The position numbers were made by a program, and so were the translations under genes. From contig NC_079913.1 of NCBI RefSeq assembly GCF_024868665.1, positions 13,656,235 to 13,720,234 on the forward strand: 64,000 bases of DNA. Direction: 5' to 3'. A model generated the notes under the pieces. That model was not told where the DNA came from. It did not search any database and saw only the letters and a list, made by a program, of their open reading frames with translations. Every line of letters starts with the position of its first letter. Position 1 is the stretch's first letter. This DNA comes from Triplophysa rosa. Lineage: Eukaryota; Chordata; Actinopteri; Cypriniformes; Nemacheilidae. Positions 12,280-24,021 of this stretch are shown here, piece after piece.

Positions 12280-12487
12280 GTGAATGAATGAGCACGCCGG
12301 CTTCCCTCTTATACCCGGACATCCGGGGAGGAGTCCGGCATGCAAATTTCATTCGCCAATTTTCATTGGCCTTTTCTAAATACTCAGAAGATGATAGGTT
12401 CTCAAGACAAACACCATTCTGTCGGTTCGACACAACGTCTCGTTCCCTCCTTCAGGGAATCGAGGTTACATCCGTAACCAAGACGTT
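12280..12487 (+). repeat. right inverted terminal repeat of DIRS A
   Basis: Complement of the left repeat from AAAGGTGAATGAATG through GACACAACGTC, followed by about 50 bp found only at right ends (CGTTCCCTCC to AAGACGTT). It holds CTTATA at 12308-12313, a TATA box pointing leftward into the element on the minus strand. Confidence 0.85.
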
Positions 12488-13069
12488 TTGTGAACCTTCA
12501 CTGGACAATAAATAGAGAGCATTGGCTCTTTGACTATGCACATTCAAATATCATCCAAAGCCGACACAATATCCTAATATTAATATTCCATTGTTGCTAG
12601 AATTCATATTGCCCATTCAAATGCAAGGCTGGCCATTATTATATTGAATGAGTGATAACACAGTTGCAGCCATCAACATTTGTAAGGCAATGGGCAAATG
12701 TGCTTTTGTTTCCAGCACTAGAATATAAAGGCCAGTTATCAGTATTCTGGTCTCTCTCTTTTTATGTATATGTGTGTTGCACATGTCTGAATCTGTCTGA
12801 GAGATGCTGGTTTATAAATAACTGGTTGCATAACACAATCCAGCCTGTGCCAGCCTGTCCCTCTGCTTTTAAATTTTCCAAAATCTAAAACGGTAAAAAT
12901 ACATGAATGTGAAATAAAACATTTAAGAAAAACAATTTTACTGAAATGTTGAAATCAGTTTGGTTGAATGAAGGGTGTCTCTAGTGGATTAACTGAAGTT
13001 AGCATTATTCCTGCTATTGCTGATTTTAAAGCTTAGTAGTTCAAACAAACCTAAGTTCCATGCTGAAAA

Positions 13070-13340
13070 AACTATAGAAACCCAATAGAAATTATTACAG
13101 AAATTCTAATGGTTTCTATTAAAATACCATTATGAACCAATAGCTTTTTCCATTACAACCATTACAAAAGTGCTATTTGTAGTGGGTTTTGCACATTATT
13201 CCAATAGGATTTTACAACAGAATCCATTACATACCAATAGACAACATTATAGTTTCTATTAAAACCAATACAATTCCCATTATAACCATTAAAATCATTA
13301 GATGTTCTATTGTGTTTTGGGCATGGTTCTATTTATTTCA
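13070..13340. repeat. repeat of CCATTA / TTCTATTG-type motifs
   Basis: Short motifs such as CCATTATGAACC, CCATTACAACC and TTCTATTGTGTTTTGGG recur in both directions. The same vocabulary appears at about 43015-43190, including CTATTGTGTTTTGGG, so this is a dispersed repeat. No terminus or target duplication was identified. Confidence 0.5.
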
Positions 13341-13894
13341 GCTGGGAATTTTTAAATTTGCTACGAACATGAGTACAAAAGTACTCATCCAAAATGGGTC
13401 TTTTACTGTCATGACTGCAACCTGAAAGATAAATTCATTTAAATTCAAAGGAGCTGAGTAAACAGTTGACTTTCATTTGTAATTTCATTTTGTACATCAT
13501 TTACTTTCTATTTCTATCATTATATCTCCTATTATTATCTCCTATATTTAAATCCTATAGGAGTAAAAGGTCAATAAAATAGATCAATAAAAGGAGATAT
13601 CCTACATGGAATAATAATCGGTCATTACAGAATTATGCCTCATTTATTACATATAATACGATTGCTTCCAAAGGAACGGCTGTCATAGAGTGAAATGTGT
13701 TTTTAGGGCACAGAATTGAGTAACATTGTCGAGTGGCAGGAACATTCATGTGTGGAATAAAAAAAATGCTTAGCTTTGAAAACAGTAGGCAGATTGTTAT
13801 TCACACAGTTGAAAACGATTCATTGTTGACTGTGAAAGCTAAGCAAGTGTGTTAATAAAACCTGTGTTTTTTTCTCTTTGCTTTTTGTTCTTAG

Positions 13895-14061
13895 TCAGCG
13901 TTACTGTATGTGTAACCCAGACGTGGTTCAGCAATTCCACAATCCTGATACCATCTTCATCCTCGCGTTCGCCATCATCCTGCTTAACACAGACATGTAC
14001 AGTCCCAACATCAAACCAGACCGCAAGATGATGCTGGAAGACTTCATCCGCAATTTAAGGG
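13895..14061 (+). CDS. iqsec3: IQSEC3-like exon: C-terminal Sec7
   Basis: Encodes [20 protein letters not shown] and continues through [20 protein letters not shown] to FIRNLRG. The [11 protein letters not shown] stretch is the second conserved Sec7 motif, forming part of the groove that holds the Arf switch regions. The residues MCNP, QQFHNP and [10 protein letters not shown] match IQSEC3 rather than IQSEC1 or IQSEC2 as I know them. The acceptor is TTCTTAG|T and the donor AAGGG|GTAAGA. The first base completes the Ser codon left by the previous exon and the last base opens a Gly codon. There are no stops. Confidence 0.95.
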
Positions 14062-14290
14062 GTAAGAGAGAACTCTGAAAAATAATGTTGCCTTAACACA
14101 AGAAAAATTATAAGGGAAAGTTTTAAAGAACCAGAAACAGTAGGAGGTCCACTGCATACTGACAGTGATTAAATTGCAGGAGGTTGCTTAAACGCTGTGC
14201 TGTTACTTATTTGGTTTCCTTGAGGCAGATCACATGAGATCAGCTGTCTTTACTTCCAAAAGTGGTCGGCACATCGTTTTTATGCTTTTG

Positions 14291-14849
14291 TGTCACGACT
14301 GGCGTGCAAGAGAGAAGAACCCAAGCGCAGACAGGCAGTGAAGGGGTTAACAAAAAGACTTTATTCAACACACAACACAAAACACCCTCGATGGGGGAAA
14401 AAACGAAACTAAGAATAATAACTAAAACAAGAGACTTCCCACGAGGGGGCAAAATGAAAACAAGACAAATAAACCAAACTAAAGGAAACAACCAAACGTC
14501 TTAAATCATAAAACACAAAACTCACGAAACACGAACAGGGCAAGGACCAGGAACATGGGTGAGAGCACAAACATAATCCACACAGTACAATCCACGAGCC
14601 CAGGACAAAGAAACATGAGGGTATATATAGGCAAGACAAACAAGGGATAATTACATGGGGCAGGTGTGGGACATTAAACACTCGGGAAAGGATAAAGAGG
14701 AAACGAGATGGCGGGAACAGAGACGAGACACTGGAAAAACACATGAGAGGCATAAACATCTCATGGTCTTCCCACATAAAACCCAAGAACTCTGTCCCGA
14801 TCCCACCACACGACTAGAATTTCATAAACAAGACGGTGGGACCGTGACA
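14291..14849 (-). mobile_element. solo LTR with 6-bp target duplication
   Basis: Termini are TGTCACG...CGTGACA, with CTTTTG on both sides (14285-14290 and 14850-14855). TTTATT near 14370 is AATAAA on the minus strand, setting the orientation. The stretch GCGCAGACAGGCAGTGAAGG resembles the complement of the end of the LTR at 45987-46561, so it belongs to a related Gypsy-like family. The interior and second LTR are gone. Confidence 0.75.
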
Positions 14850-15178
14850 CTTTTGCATGAACTTTTGCTTTTGCAAGTTGTCAACTATTATTTAAAATGA
14901 ATTCTTCCTCAGGTGTGGTGTATATTTTTGGTTTTGGTGTTGTCAAACGATTTATCACGTTCAGTCGTATCTAGAATAAAAGTTTGTGTTTACGTAATAT
15001 ATGTCTTTATACTGTGCATATTAATTTTGTATTTATAAACACATACACATAAACATACACATAAAGGACATATTTATATGTATTTATATTTACCAGTAAG
15101 TTAAATTATATATAAATGTTTATACTGTATATAGCTATTAAATTAATTGTTTTATTTATTTTTTCACTCAAAAGATTC

Positions 15179-15723
15179 ACCCATTTAATCCCACGGGTCA
15201 CAATGGTGACCGTAAAGAAGGTCTTCATTTCTAAAGCTCTAAACGTCTTATACTGACAAATATTTTAATGCATTTCCTACAAATATATATAAAAATAGAG
15301 GGTCTCAATTAAATATGTGCAGTGTCACATGGTTAGTGCAAATTGTCACATGACCACAGCAGTTTACTTCCTGTTATGTATGTCATAAATTAGAATAAAG
15401 TAACAATTTTAAAATATATTGATGGTTGTATTTTGTATTATTTGATCTCGATAGTCCTATCAGTGTTGTATAAGTGTTTTTTAATGCATAATAATAAACC
15501 TAGAATGTGATCAAAAAGTTTAAAATAGCTGGGCTGAAATATACAGTATAACAATGTTGATGACTGCAGAAGTGTGTTATTTTAGTATACACCTTATCCC
15601 ACCATAAAACATCTCAAACAAATCTCAAAAATCTTCAAAAAATAATTATTGATTATTTCAAAGGGTTAATGACACCTCATTTGGATATTTTCATGTCTGG
15701 GAAAAGTTTGGGATTAAATGGGT
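15179..15723. mobile_element. MITE-like element with 15-bp terminal inverted repeats
   Basis: ACCCATTTAATCCCA at 15179-15193 is the exact reverse complement of TGGGATTAAATGGGT at 15709-15723. The interior is AT-rich without coding potential. I did not find an unambiguous target duplication, so the superfamily is open. Confidence 0.5.
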
Positions 15724-16394
15724 TCATAACAATGATGCCATTGTGTGTCTTGTCTTTCTTACATGACAATGAATTATGACCTCTGAAAGAGCATTTCATT
15801 GTCACAGATTCAAAGCCTAAACTTACCTAAAATTTAACGTTCCTCTGTTTTCTATCTATTCCATCCTTTAGGATTCAGTTAAGTTTTTGATATACTGTGC
15901 ACATGTGTAACTTCATTTCACTCAGCTACAGTAATTGAGTGGGCGAAACCAAATTAAGCTTTAAAGTCTAAGGCACCCTGAAGCACACTATTTATCGAAA
16001 ACACAGTAACGTCAATCTGACCTCTTTTATAAGTGCTCTGTTTATCTCACAGCGTAATCTTTCATTTTTTATCACTTCTACGACACATATTCATACTGTC
16101 GCTGATGTACTGTACTGTACTGTATCAGCTGTTCTCTCTAGGTTTTTTTTTTGTAACACTGTACATTTTTCGTAACCTAAAAAAAGTTCTTTGTTAAAAA
16201 GCCAATAGGGACATGCTGTGGAAATGCAAATTGGCATTTGTTGTGAGTATAAGGGTGTTTCACAGTGGAGGGATCATTTTAAAGTAATTCACAAGGAATG
16301 CAGACATGTTAAATATTTATGCTATTAATATTTAATGATATGAATTTTTAACCTTTCACACTTTCTGTGTCAGATGACACTTGTTAGGCTATAT

Positions 16395-16629
16395 ATGAAG
16401 AGTTTGGTTCCAAAATGAGATGACTCCATTTTTTTAAATGTTCAAAAATCTAGTTTTTCTATTGTGTATTCCAGTTAATATCAATAAAACTGCAATTGGT
16501 TTTTTTGATTTAAGCCATAATAACTAAAAAAATACAGCTAACTAACACAATAAAACACAATAAAAACATGATAACATAAAAAAATCAAATTAAAACTGAG
16601 TTATCTCATTTTGGAACCAAACTCTTCAT
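16395..16629. mobile_element. short palindromic-end MITE
   Basis: A 26-bp perfect inverted repeat (ATGAAGAGTTTGGTTCC onward at 16395-16420, complement at 16604-16629) encloses 183 bp of AT-rich DNA. The flanking TA-rich bases would fit a TA target. It ends 39 bp before the next IQSEC3 exon. Confidence 0.7.
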
Positions 16630-16668
16630 ATGTAGGCCTATATGTATAAATGTGTATGTTTTATTCAG

Positions 16669-16808
16669 GCGTTGATGATGGGGCAGATATACCTCGGGAC
16701 ATGGTTGTGGGAATCTATGAGCGTATTCAACAGAGGGAGCTACGCTCGAATGAGGACCACGTCACTTACGTCACCAAGGTTGAGCAAAGCATTGTGGGAA
16801 TGAAAACA
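16669..16808 (+). CDS. iqsec3: IQSEC3-like exon: Sec7-PH linker
   Basis: Encodes [20 protein letters not shown] and on through [21 protein letters not shown]. The acceptor is TTATTCAG|G and the donor AAAACA|GTAAGT. The first two bases finish a Gly codon and the exon ends on a codon boundary. The sequence links the last Sec7 helices to the PH domain. HVTYVTKVE and SIVGMKT are the IQSEC3 version of this linker. There are no stops and the length is 140 bp. Confidence 0.94.
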
Positions 16809-19592
16809 GTAAGTCAAGCATTTTAACCAAGCATGGCCAATAATCATAACCAATAATTTGCAAAAATTAAAACACAAAGAGCTCTTTTCCACCATCGCGC
16901 TGAACTGCTCTCGTTGCTTAATCGTGCCGATCCTGGCTAGCCGGTACAAAAATTGTGGCGCAGGGTTGAGGACGGACCTTTTTAAATGTAAACACAAACG
17001 CGTCACTCGCTGAATTGGTAACACAAGAGACCGAGCTACAGTATGACTTGAAAAACTTTTCATTTCTCTCGGTACCCCCCATCTCCAGCTGTTAACCAGC
17101 TAAGTTAACTTTATTTCCTATTTTAATAACGCGCTATTTTCGCTAAAGAGAGAAATTGTTATTTAGGCAACCGACGAGTCCTGAGTGGCGACATCACTAC
17201 ACACATTCTATCAGACAACTGTGCAAAAATTCCAGGCCGAGAACGGTTTATAATCGTGCTGTGCTGAACCAGCCTCACATGGAAACATAACCGTTACCAT
17301 TTCAGATCGGGCCTAGAATGGTTCGGCACAATGCTCGAAATCTTTGTTGTCTCAAGTCCTATCGAAATTTAGATTAGTCACTGATCTATTTTTCAGTAAA
17401 GAGTTAATAGCAGTGTTCTTCAAATTCAATTCATAAACCAATGATTCAGAATTGGTTTGTAAAGATCAGAATTTTTTCTTTCATTGTTTTAGACAGGCTG
17501 ATTTTTTTTGTCAACCATTCCTAATACAACATGCAGTATCATAAATGTTTTCAAATCTTATTTGTGTGTGTTCAACGGTTCCCTTAAAATTGGACTCAAA
17601 ACCTCGGTATAATAAAACCTACAGTAGGAGTTAGGGCTTTGCTTTAAAATTGTTTGCAAACTTCTTACTATAGCTGCTATATAAGCTTCGTTTCTTATTA
17701 TGTATTGGATTTAAGCTTGAGTAGACAGAATCACAGATGTGTTTAAAACACTTTACATTATCAGTAAAGCTCAATGTAGTTTCGATGAACATGTATTTTA
17801 CCCATTTGGGCATTATGATGGTTCTTACTCGCCCTTTGTGTGGACATTTGCCTGTCATTTTAAAATTACAGAAATGGTGTAATAGCTAAATAAATATAAA
17901 ATAGGATGATAACAGACCAATCTCCTTGATAAATCAGTCCATTAGCATTTAAAACACATAGTATAATGGCAAATGTTATGTGACTGGTGAAAGAGACGAT
18001 GATAATGACATTAAAAGCTTATGTGGCTGCTTTTATGGCTTCAAATTATGTTCACTTAGTGTCCTTACAAACTTCCCTTATAAATATATAGTGTTATGGA
18101 AAACCTCTGAGGCAGACTTCTTATGAACATAGTCACGAATTTGCCACATTTAGCCACACGGTTTGCAAAAAACATCAATTTATATTGTATTTAGTCAGTG
18201 ACACCTCATATTTTTTTAAAGGTGTGTTATTGTAAACTGGGAATGAAATGGGGAGGAATTATGGGTGGTAACGTGTTAAGTGAAATATACACTATAAATA
18301 TCTGTAATTTAATTATTATGGAAATTTGATTGCACATCATTCATCGTGTTTAGATTTTTATTATCTTAGACCATTCAAATCACATCATCCTCTTGTTCTC
18401 CCGCTCTCTCTCTCTCTTGCTCCACATTTTACTCTGAGTTATGAGAACACCTGGTGCTGTCATTAAATGCATTTTTAATGTCTTTTTTATTTTGTTCTCT
18501 AGTAGAGGACAATGCCTTAAACAAGAAATGGATGTAAAATGTGTTTGGTAGGATTATATACTTGGATATTCCGTGTTCAGTCATGAAAGACTGTTAGTCC
18601 TTGCACATCAGTGTGACTTCATCTGATTTACATTTTTCAGGTAATTCGTAGCCAATGATATTCTATATTTATAACAGATGTTAGCAAGATGGCACAAAAC
18701 AAAACAATCACCTGGCCACCTCCCTGCTCCACCTGTCTAGATTTGGGTTTGGGATATTGTGCTTAACCTTGCAGCATCACTATCACTTGCAGTCGTCATA
18801 CTATCTGCATACTTTATCTCATACAAATACAAAATGTATACAAAATAAAAAATGTGTTTCTGTTACTGCACTATTTGTGTACTGTAAAATGAAGAATTGC
18901 TGCGTATGTGGTGTTTCACATAAATGGGGTCCAGTGATGGTTAGTATACTGCTTCAGAAGGCAACCGCCCATTTGCAGTACTAGTCTACTATAGGATTTT
19001 AAACAGGGCACTAAAGTTCCCCAAGATAAGCCTAGGCAACAGACTGGAAGTCTGGTCATGCTTATTCTCACTCAAGGTTCTGCTATTGAAGATGTTCTTG
19101 CTGCAATGCAGTATTTTCTAGAAAATTAAATCACGTACTTTGATTTGATGAAATCGCTTGGCATTTATCCTTAAGCACGACTCCTTACAATAATGCTATT
19201 TTTTGTACAGCCATTAGCCACAAATATTCTTCTTGCACTGAAAAGAAAAACTAAAAGAGTTGCTTAACTCTTTCCACAGAGAAGCGGAGGGAAAAGAACA
19301 GAATGATTACTAATACATTTAGGCTATGTAAAGAAATGTAATGTTCTATTTTACAATAACATATTTTCTAGAAGCTTCAGGCCTGCTGCGAAACATTGAA
19401 AATAAAACTGATTTGATTATAAAACTGGTTTTCCTACACGTTCATTTCCACGTTATCCCCAGCACAATTAGAATGGTGTGAAATAAACATTTTACGTTGT
19501 ATTTTTAAACTTCAATAGGCTTTTAATTGTTTATTTAGCATTGTCAGCATGTAAGGTTACATTGATGTAACGCATATTGTGATAGAAAAGAA
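16809..19592 (+). other. IQSEC3-like intron, left part, nothing recognised
   Basis: AT-rich intronic sequence. I saw no exon, no RNA gene and no clear element terminus. Short open frames here have no recognised motif. Confidence 0.5.
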
Positions 19593-20021
19593 TTAAAGGG
19601 ATACTTCACCCAAAAATGAAAAGTCTGTCATCATTTACTCACCTTCGAGTTGTTCCAAATTTGTATCAATTTCTTTGTTCTGATGAACACAGAAAAAGAT
19701 ATTTGGAAGAATGCTTATAACCAGACAGATTTTGCCCCCCATTGACTCCAATAGTAGGAAAACGTCTTGGTTACGGATGTAATGGGAATGAGACGTTGTG
19801 TCGAACCGACAGAATGGGGTTTGTCTTGAGAACCTATCATCTTCTGAGTATTTAGAAAAGGCCAATGAAAATTGGCGAATGAAATTTGCATGCCGGACTC
19901 CTCCCCGGATGTCCCGGTATAAGAGGGAAGCCGGCGTGCTCATTCATTTACCTTTGGTCTGAGGAGCCTTAAGCATCCTCCCCCGACCGCTGGGGTGAGC
20001 AGCCAGTGTTGTGGCATGAGG

Positions 20022-20128
20022 GACACAACGTCTCATTCCCTCCATCAGGGAACCGAGGTTACATCCGTAACCAAGACGTTCCCTTTCTGTCGGTCTCTCG
20101 ACGTTGTGTCGAACCGACAGAATGGGGT
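20022..20128 (-). repeat. internal complementary region of DIRS B
   Basis: Reads on plus as right-end sequence (CGAGGTTACATCCGTAACC, AAGACGTT) joined directly to left-end sequence (CCCTTTCTGTCGG to AATGGGG). It keeps the full right-end sequence although B's own right terminus has lost about 20 bp of it. Confidence 0.85.
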
Positions 20129-20839
20129 TGCTATGGAAGACACCACAGCACTAAGCCGCGTCACAATCTCTAGCGGAGCAACGTTGACTGGCCTGGGCGA
20201 GTCAGACGTAGGCGCTAACGTGAAATTATGACCATCCAGTGGAGAGGAAGGGGGACCCAGAGCTTTACCGAAAAGTTGGGAAGCCCCTGCCACCGGCCGT
20301 CACGGGCGGAGGCCTAGTTCTCTAACGGCGAGAAGCCGCCCGGCACCGTAAGGGCCACTGGGTAAGCATTATTCCCCCCCGGGGGAAAAACGCTGCAGAG
20401 ACCACTACCTACCGTAGGGAGGAATTAGTGGAGACACCACATGGTCTCACCATCAGGGGAGAACTCATGGGAAAATGTGCGGACTAGAGTTAACCGCAAG
20501 GTGGGAGTCCACCTAGGGAGGTCATGGATTGCCGAGGTGGGAACCATTCATGAGGATACATCAGACGGAACAGCCCACGGAGGGGGGGTTACCACGTCTG
20601 GAGCACTAGGTCCGGTTAGAGCTATGTGGGAGATAACTCAACTGTTCCCCGGCCTAAGGGGGCAGGGCTGCTCTGCCCAGCCTGTCCCCTGGAAGGGTGG
20701 CTAGTGATGGATAAAATGCCTGTTCTTTACCCAGTGGGGGAAAGAGGGGAGGCGTAATAGCTGCTGATCCCCCTAGAGGAAGGGGGAAGGGCTTTCGCAG
20801 GCGTACGCCCTACCGGCTGCCGATCCTACACACTGCCCT

Positions 20840-22030
20840 GCAGGACACGGGCTGACACCGGTTCCGCGTGTAGGTATTAGAACCTCACGGAGTTGTTGGG
20901 CGTAGCTCAACCCGCAGCTCTGCAGATGTCTGCTAGAGAGGCACCCTGAGCCAGTGCCCATGAGGAGTGTGCCTCACTCCCAACGGGCAGGGGCGAATTG
21001 AGATCGGTATGCCATAACGAGGGCATCCACGATCCAGTGCGCCAGCCTCTGATTGGAGACAGCCCTCCCTTCTGCTGACCTCCGAAACAGACAAAAAACT
21101 GCGTGCGGTCCAAGTAGAGGCGCAGTGCACGTACTGGACACAACACGGATAGGTTGGGTCTTCCTCCCCGGTGGGGAGCGCCTGCAGGTTCACCACCTGG
21201 TCTCTCGGGAGAGTGGTGGGAACTTCGAGCATGTAGCCGGGGCAGGGTCTCAAGATAACGTGAGAATCCAGGGCCCGAGTTCTTGGCAATCTGTGGACAA
21301 GGAGGGTGCTTGCAGATCCCCTACCCTCTTGGAGGTGAGCGCCATCAGGAAAGCCGTCTTTATCAAGAGTGAGGAAGAGCGGCAACTCCGAGAGGCTCAG
21401 GGGGGGGGGCTCTTGAGGCCCGCCACCTAGGTCGCAAGAGGGTACGGAGCGCGGATAAGGTGGTCACCTTCTCGCGCCCCTTAGGAACCTAATGACCAGG
21501 TTGTGCTGTCCCAGAGGCTACCCAGCAACTGGGTCATGATGAGCAGCCGTAGCGGCTACATACACTCCCAGTGTGGAGGGGGAGAGGTTACTCCCCAGTC
21601 TCTCTTGAGGAAGGGACAGCTCGTACCCGATTGAGCAACTCCGTGGGTCTTCTCGCCGAGAAGAGCATCAGGACGAGAAGAGGCGCCACCTATGGGCGTA
21701 TAGCCGCCCAGTGGCCGAGGCCCTAGCCTGAGTGACGTCCCAACCAGACCGGGGGTGGGTCACTCAGGATCTCCTCGTCCCATCCAGACATGGAGACCAG
21801 GTTCTGCCTGGGATGCCGTATTGTGCCCCTTCCCCTGGGGAAGCAGGATCTTCGCCAGTGGGAGCGGCCAGGGGGGAGTTGTTGTCAGAGCCTTAACTCC
21901 GAGAACCAAGTCCTGGTTAGGCCAATGGGGCGTAACTAGTACCACTTGATGCTCCTCTTCCCTGGCCTTGCACAGGACCTGTGCATTGAGGCTCACTGGG
22001 GGGAAGGCGTACTTCCGCTTGTCCCGCGGC
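20840..22030 (-). pseudogene. DIRS B tyrosine recombinase remnant
   Basis: Minus-strand pieces include HVILRPCPGYM (near 21255-21225), LPTGEEDPTYPC (near 21175-21140) and SLADICRAAG (near 20935-20907). The catalytic-Arg region survives as LQEGRG in a shifted frame near 21330. The tyrosine position is TAA (complement of 20877-20879), as in A and C. It is split over several frames. Confidence 0.78.
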
Positions 22031-23195
22031 CAGCTGTGCGGAAAGGCATCCGTGCCAAGGGTTGCCTCGGACAGGGAGTACCAAAGCGGACAATGGGTGG
22101 AGTCCGGGGAGGCAACAGGACCACCTGTGCCTGGCCGAACTGCTCCCAAATGAGCCGGACTGCGCGGGGATGGAGTCACCACTCTCCGCGAGGCGTCGAC
22201 TGACGAGGAAGTGCATCGGCTGTCTGGTTCGGGATGCCTGGGATGTGTGTGGCTCGCAGGGAACTGATCACCTGCTGACTCCAGAGGAGGAGGCGCCGGG
22301 CGAGTCATGTTAGCTGCCGTGAGCGAATGCCACCAAATGATATACGCCACAGCAGCTGTGCTGTCCGACCGGACCAGCTAGTGCTTGCCCTGCACGAGAG
22401 GTAGTAGCCTCCTCAATGCAAGTAGCACAACCAACAACTCTAGGCAGTTGAAATGCCAACGCAGGCGGGGGCCCGTCCACTGCCCCGACACTGCGTGCCC
22501 GTTGCACACGGCACCCCAACCCTGCAGGGAGGCATCCCTAAGGGGACCCCTGTCCGCAAGAAGGTCATGGGAGACCAGGGGGTTAGGGTGTGTCGGCAGA
22601 AAAGCGTGATGACCATACGCCTGCTGCCGGTGTGCCACGCTCTCCAAGGAACCTGACTCTGGAGCGGTCGCATGTGCATCGACCCGAGGGGGACCACCCC
22701 CACCGAGGATGCCATGTATCCCAGGAGCCTCTGAAAAGTTTCAGGGGGACCGCTGACTGCCTGAAGGCTTCAGGCAGTTCAACACTGACTGGGCGCACTC
22801 TGAAGTCAGTCGCGCTGCTTCATGGGGACAGAGTCGAGTTCCATACCGAGAAAAAGGATGCTCTACACCGAGGAGAGCTTGCTCTTTTCTCAGTTGACCT
22901 GTAGCCCCAACCGATCTAGGTGCCGGAGCACCAGGTCCCTGTGTGTACACAACAGATCTCGAGAGTGCCAAGATGAGCCAGTCGTCGAGATAGTTTAGTA
23001 CCCGCACACCTCCTTCCCTGAGGGCAGGGAAGGCGGCTTCCACGACCTTAGTAAAGACCCATGGAGACAGGGACAGACCGAAGGGGAGGACCCTGTACTG
23101 ATATGCCCGTCCCTCGAACGCGAACCGTAGGAACGGCCGAAGTCGAGGGAGGATAGAGACATGAAGTACGCATCCTTCAGGTCGATTGCCATGAA
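22031..23195 (-). pseudogene. DIRS B RT / RNase H remnant
   Basis: On minus, RT starts inside MAIDLKDAYFMSLSS (23192 downward), and the catalytic YLDD is at 22992-22981. RNase H pieces LRWHFNCLELLVVLLAL (near 22470-22420) and the DSTAAVAYI region (near 22375-22335) follow. The frame shifts around RT motif A and again before RNase H, and the N-terminal half of RT is deleted. It cannot encode an active polymerase. Confidence 0.82.
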
Positions 23196-23299
23196 ACTGC
23201 CGATACGCCCAGGGGAGAGTCACTGCAGGAAGGGACCGTCCGCTGTCCATGTCGTAGATTCCAGCAGAAAAATGATCATCAAAGATCGTAGAGAAGCTC

Positions 23300-23495
23300 A
23301 TCAGATGCGTAGGCTCTGAAGAACAAAGGGTGAATGAATGAGCACGCCGGCTTCCCTCTTATACCCGGACATTCGGGGAGGAGTCCGGCATGCAAATTTC
23401 ATTCGCCAATTTTCATACTCAGAAGATGATAGATTCTCAAGACAAACCCCATTCTGTCGGTTCGACACAACGTCGAGAGACCGACAGAAAGGGAA
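23300..23495 (-). repeat. left inverted terminal repeat of DIRS B
   Basis: Complement of the left repeat of A and C with a short deletion (TTTTCATACTCAGAAG lacks the GGCCTTTTCTAAA stretch). The outer end is CGACAGAAAGGGAAA. The TATA box (CTTATA on plus, near 23358-23363) points into the element. Confidence 0.85.
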
Positions 23496-23632
23496 ATTAC
23501 TTTATAATTTTTTTGTTCTGTTGAACACAAACAGAGACATTTTGAAGAATGTAGGACAGCAAACAGTTCTGGGGCACTTTTGACTACCATTGTATTTTTT
23601 CCTACTATGGTAGGAATACATGAATATTATGG

Positions 23633-23793
23633 TTTGTGTGTGTGCGTGTGTGTGTGCGTGCGTGCGTGCGTGTGTGTTTGCGTGCGTGTGTCTGTGTGTG
23701 TGCGCATACTTGTCTGTGTACGTGTGTGCGTGTGCGCGTCCGTGTGTGTGTGTCTATGTGTGTTAGTATGTGTACATATTGTGTGTGTGGAGT
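23633..23793. repeat. (TG)n / (TGCG)n compound microsatellite
   Basis: Long runs of TG mixed with TGCG and TGTC steps. Cys/Val-rich open frames across it are artefacts. Confidence 0.9.
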
Positions 23794-23859
23794 GTTTTGT
23801 ATGTGTATTGTGTTTTCACCTTTTTCTTGTTTTTACAGAAACAACTTTAATTGTTTTGC

Positions 23860-23952
23860 TTATAGTCAATATGTCTTATGTACAGCTGCTTTGTAACAAT
23901 GAAAATTGTAAAAAGCGCTATATAAATAAAGTTGAGTTGAGTTGAGTTGAGT
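23860..23952 (+). mobile_element. LINE-type 3' tail with (GTTGA)n
   Basis: The stretch from AGCTGCTTTGTAACAATG through AAAAAGCGCTATATAAATAAA, followed by four to five GTTGA units, is the 3' end of a non-LTR retroelement family I recognise from fish genomes. Only the tail is present. Confidence 0.6.
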
Positions 23953-24021
23953 TTACAGATTTGGAATAACTCGAAGTTGAGTAAATGTTGATCATCGTTT
24001 TTGGGTGAAGTACCCCTTTAA

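Larger units (their letters stand above)
7847..12487 (+). mobile_element. DIRS-type YR retrotransposon, copy A (defective)
   Basis: DIRS elements encode Gag, RT/RNase H and a tyrosine recombinase, replicate through a circular DNA, and integrate without target duplication. Copy A has the left terminal repeat (7847-8035), a gag start region, RT with a YLDD site (9863-9874), RNase H (10340-10560), recombinase remnants (10740-11360), an internal complementary region (12103-12209) and the right terminal repeat (12280-12487). Against copy C it has lost about 1.1 kb of gag (junction near 8865) and part of the recombinase (near 10860-10900), and it carries a 344-bp duplication with one N near 8359. 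Frameshifts and stops break every gene. Its orientation matches IQSEC3. Confidence 0.9.
19761..23495 (-). mobile_element. DIRS-type YR retrotransposon, copy B (gag deleted)
   Basis: Oriented opposite to the gene. On the minus strand the order is left terminal repeat (23495-23300), RT, RNase H, recombinase, internal complementary region (20128-20022) and right terminal repeat (19955-19761). At about 23193 the leader jumps directly to MAIDLK of RT, so all of gag and the first part of RT are missing. The right end has lost about 20 bp (GGATGTAATGGGAATGAGACG). It resembles A in sequence, including the recombinase stop. Confidence 0.88.
19593..24021. mobile_element. palindromic TTAA-flanked MITE interrupted by DIRS B
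   Basis: The left arm begins TTAAAGGGATACTTCACCC (19593) and the right arm ends GGGTGAAGTACCCCTTTAA (24021), so both ends carry TTAA. The arms are long imperfect inverted repeats of a fish foldback element (GTTCTGATGAACACAGA and TTCTGTTGAACACAAAC regions). DIRS copy B sits in the left part, after CCAATAGTAGGAA. The right arm additionally holds a TG microsatellite and a LINE 3' tail, so the element collected at least two further insertions. Confidence 0.7.

Noticed and set aside
7847..12487. Reading the RT-bearing elements as Gypsy-type LTR retrotransposons
   Set aside because: The terminal repeats are inverted, not direct. There is an internal complementary region, no protease or integrase, and a tyrosine recombinase follows RNase H. 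This is the DIRS layout.
23580..23945. A 121-codon Cys/Val-rich frame
   Set aside because: It is a translation of the TG microsatellite and LINE tail.
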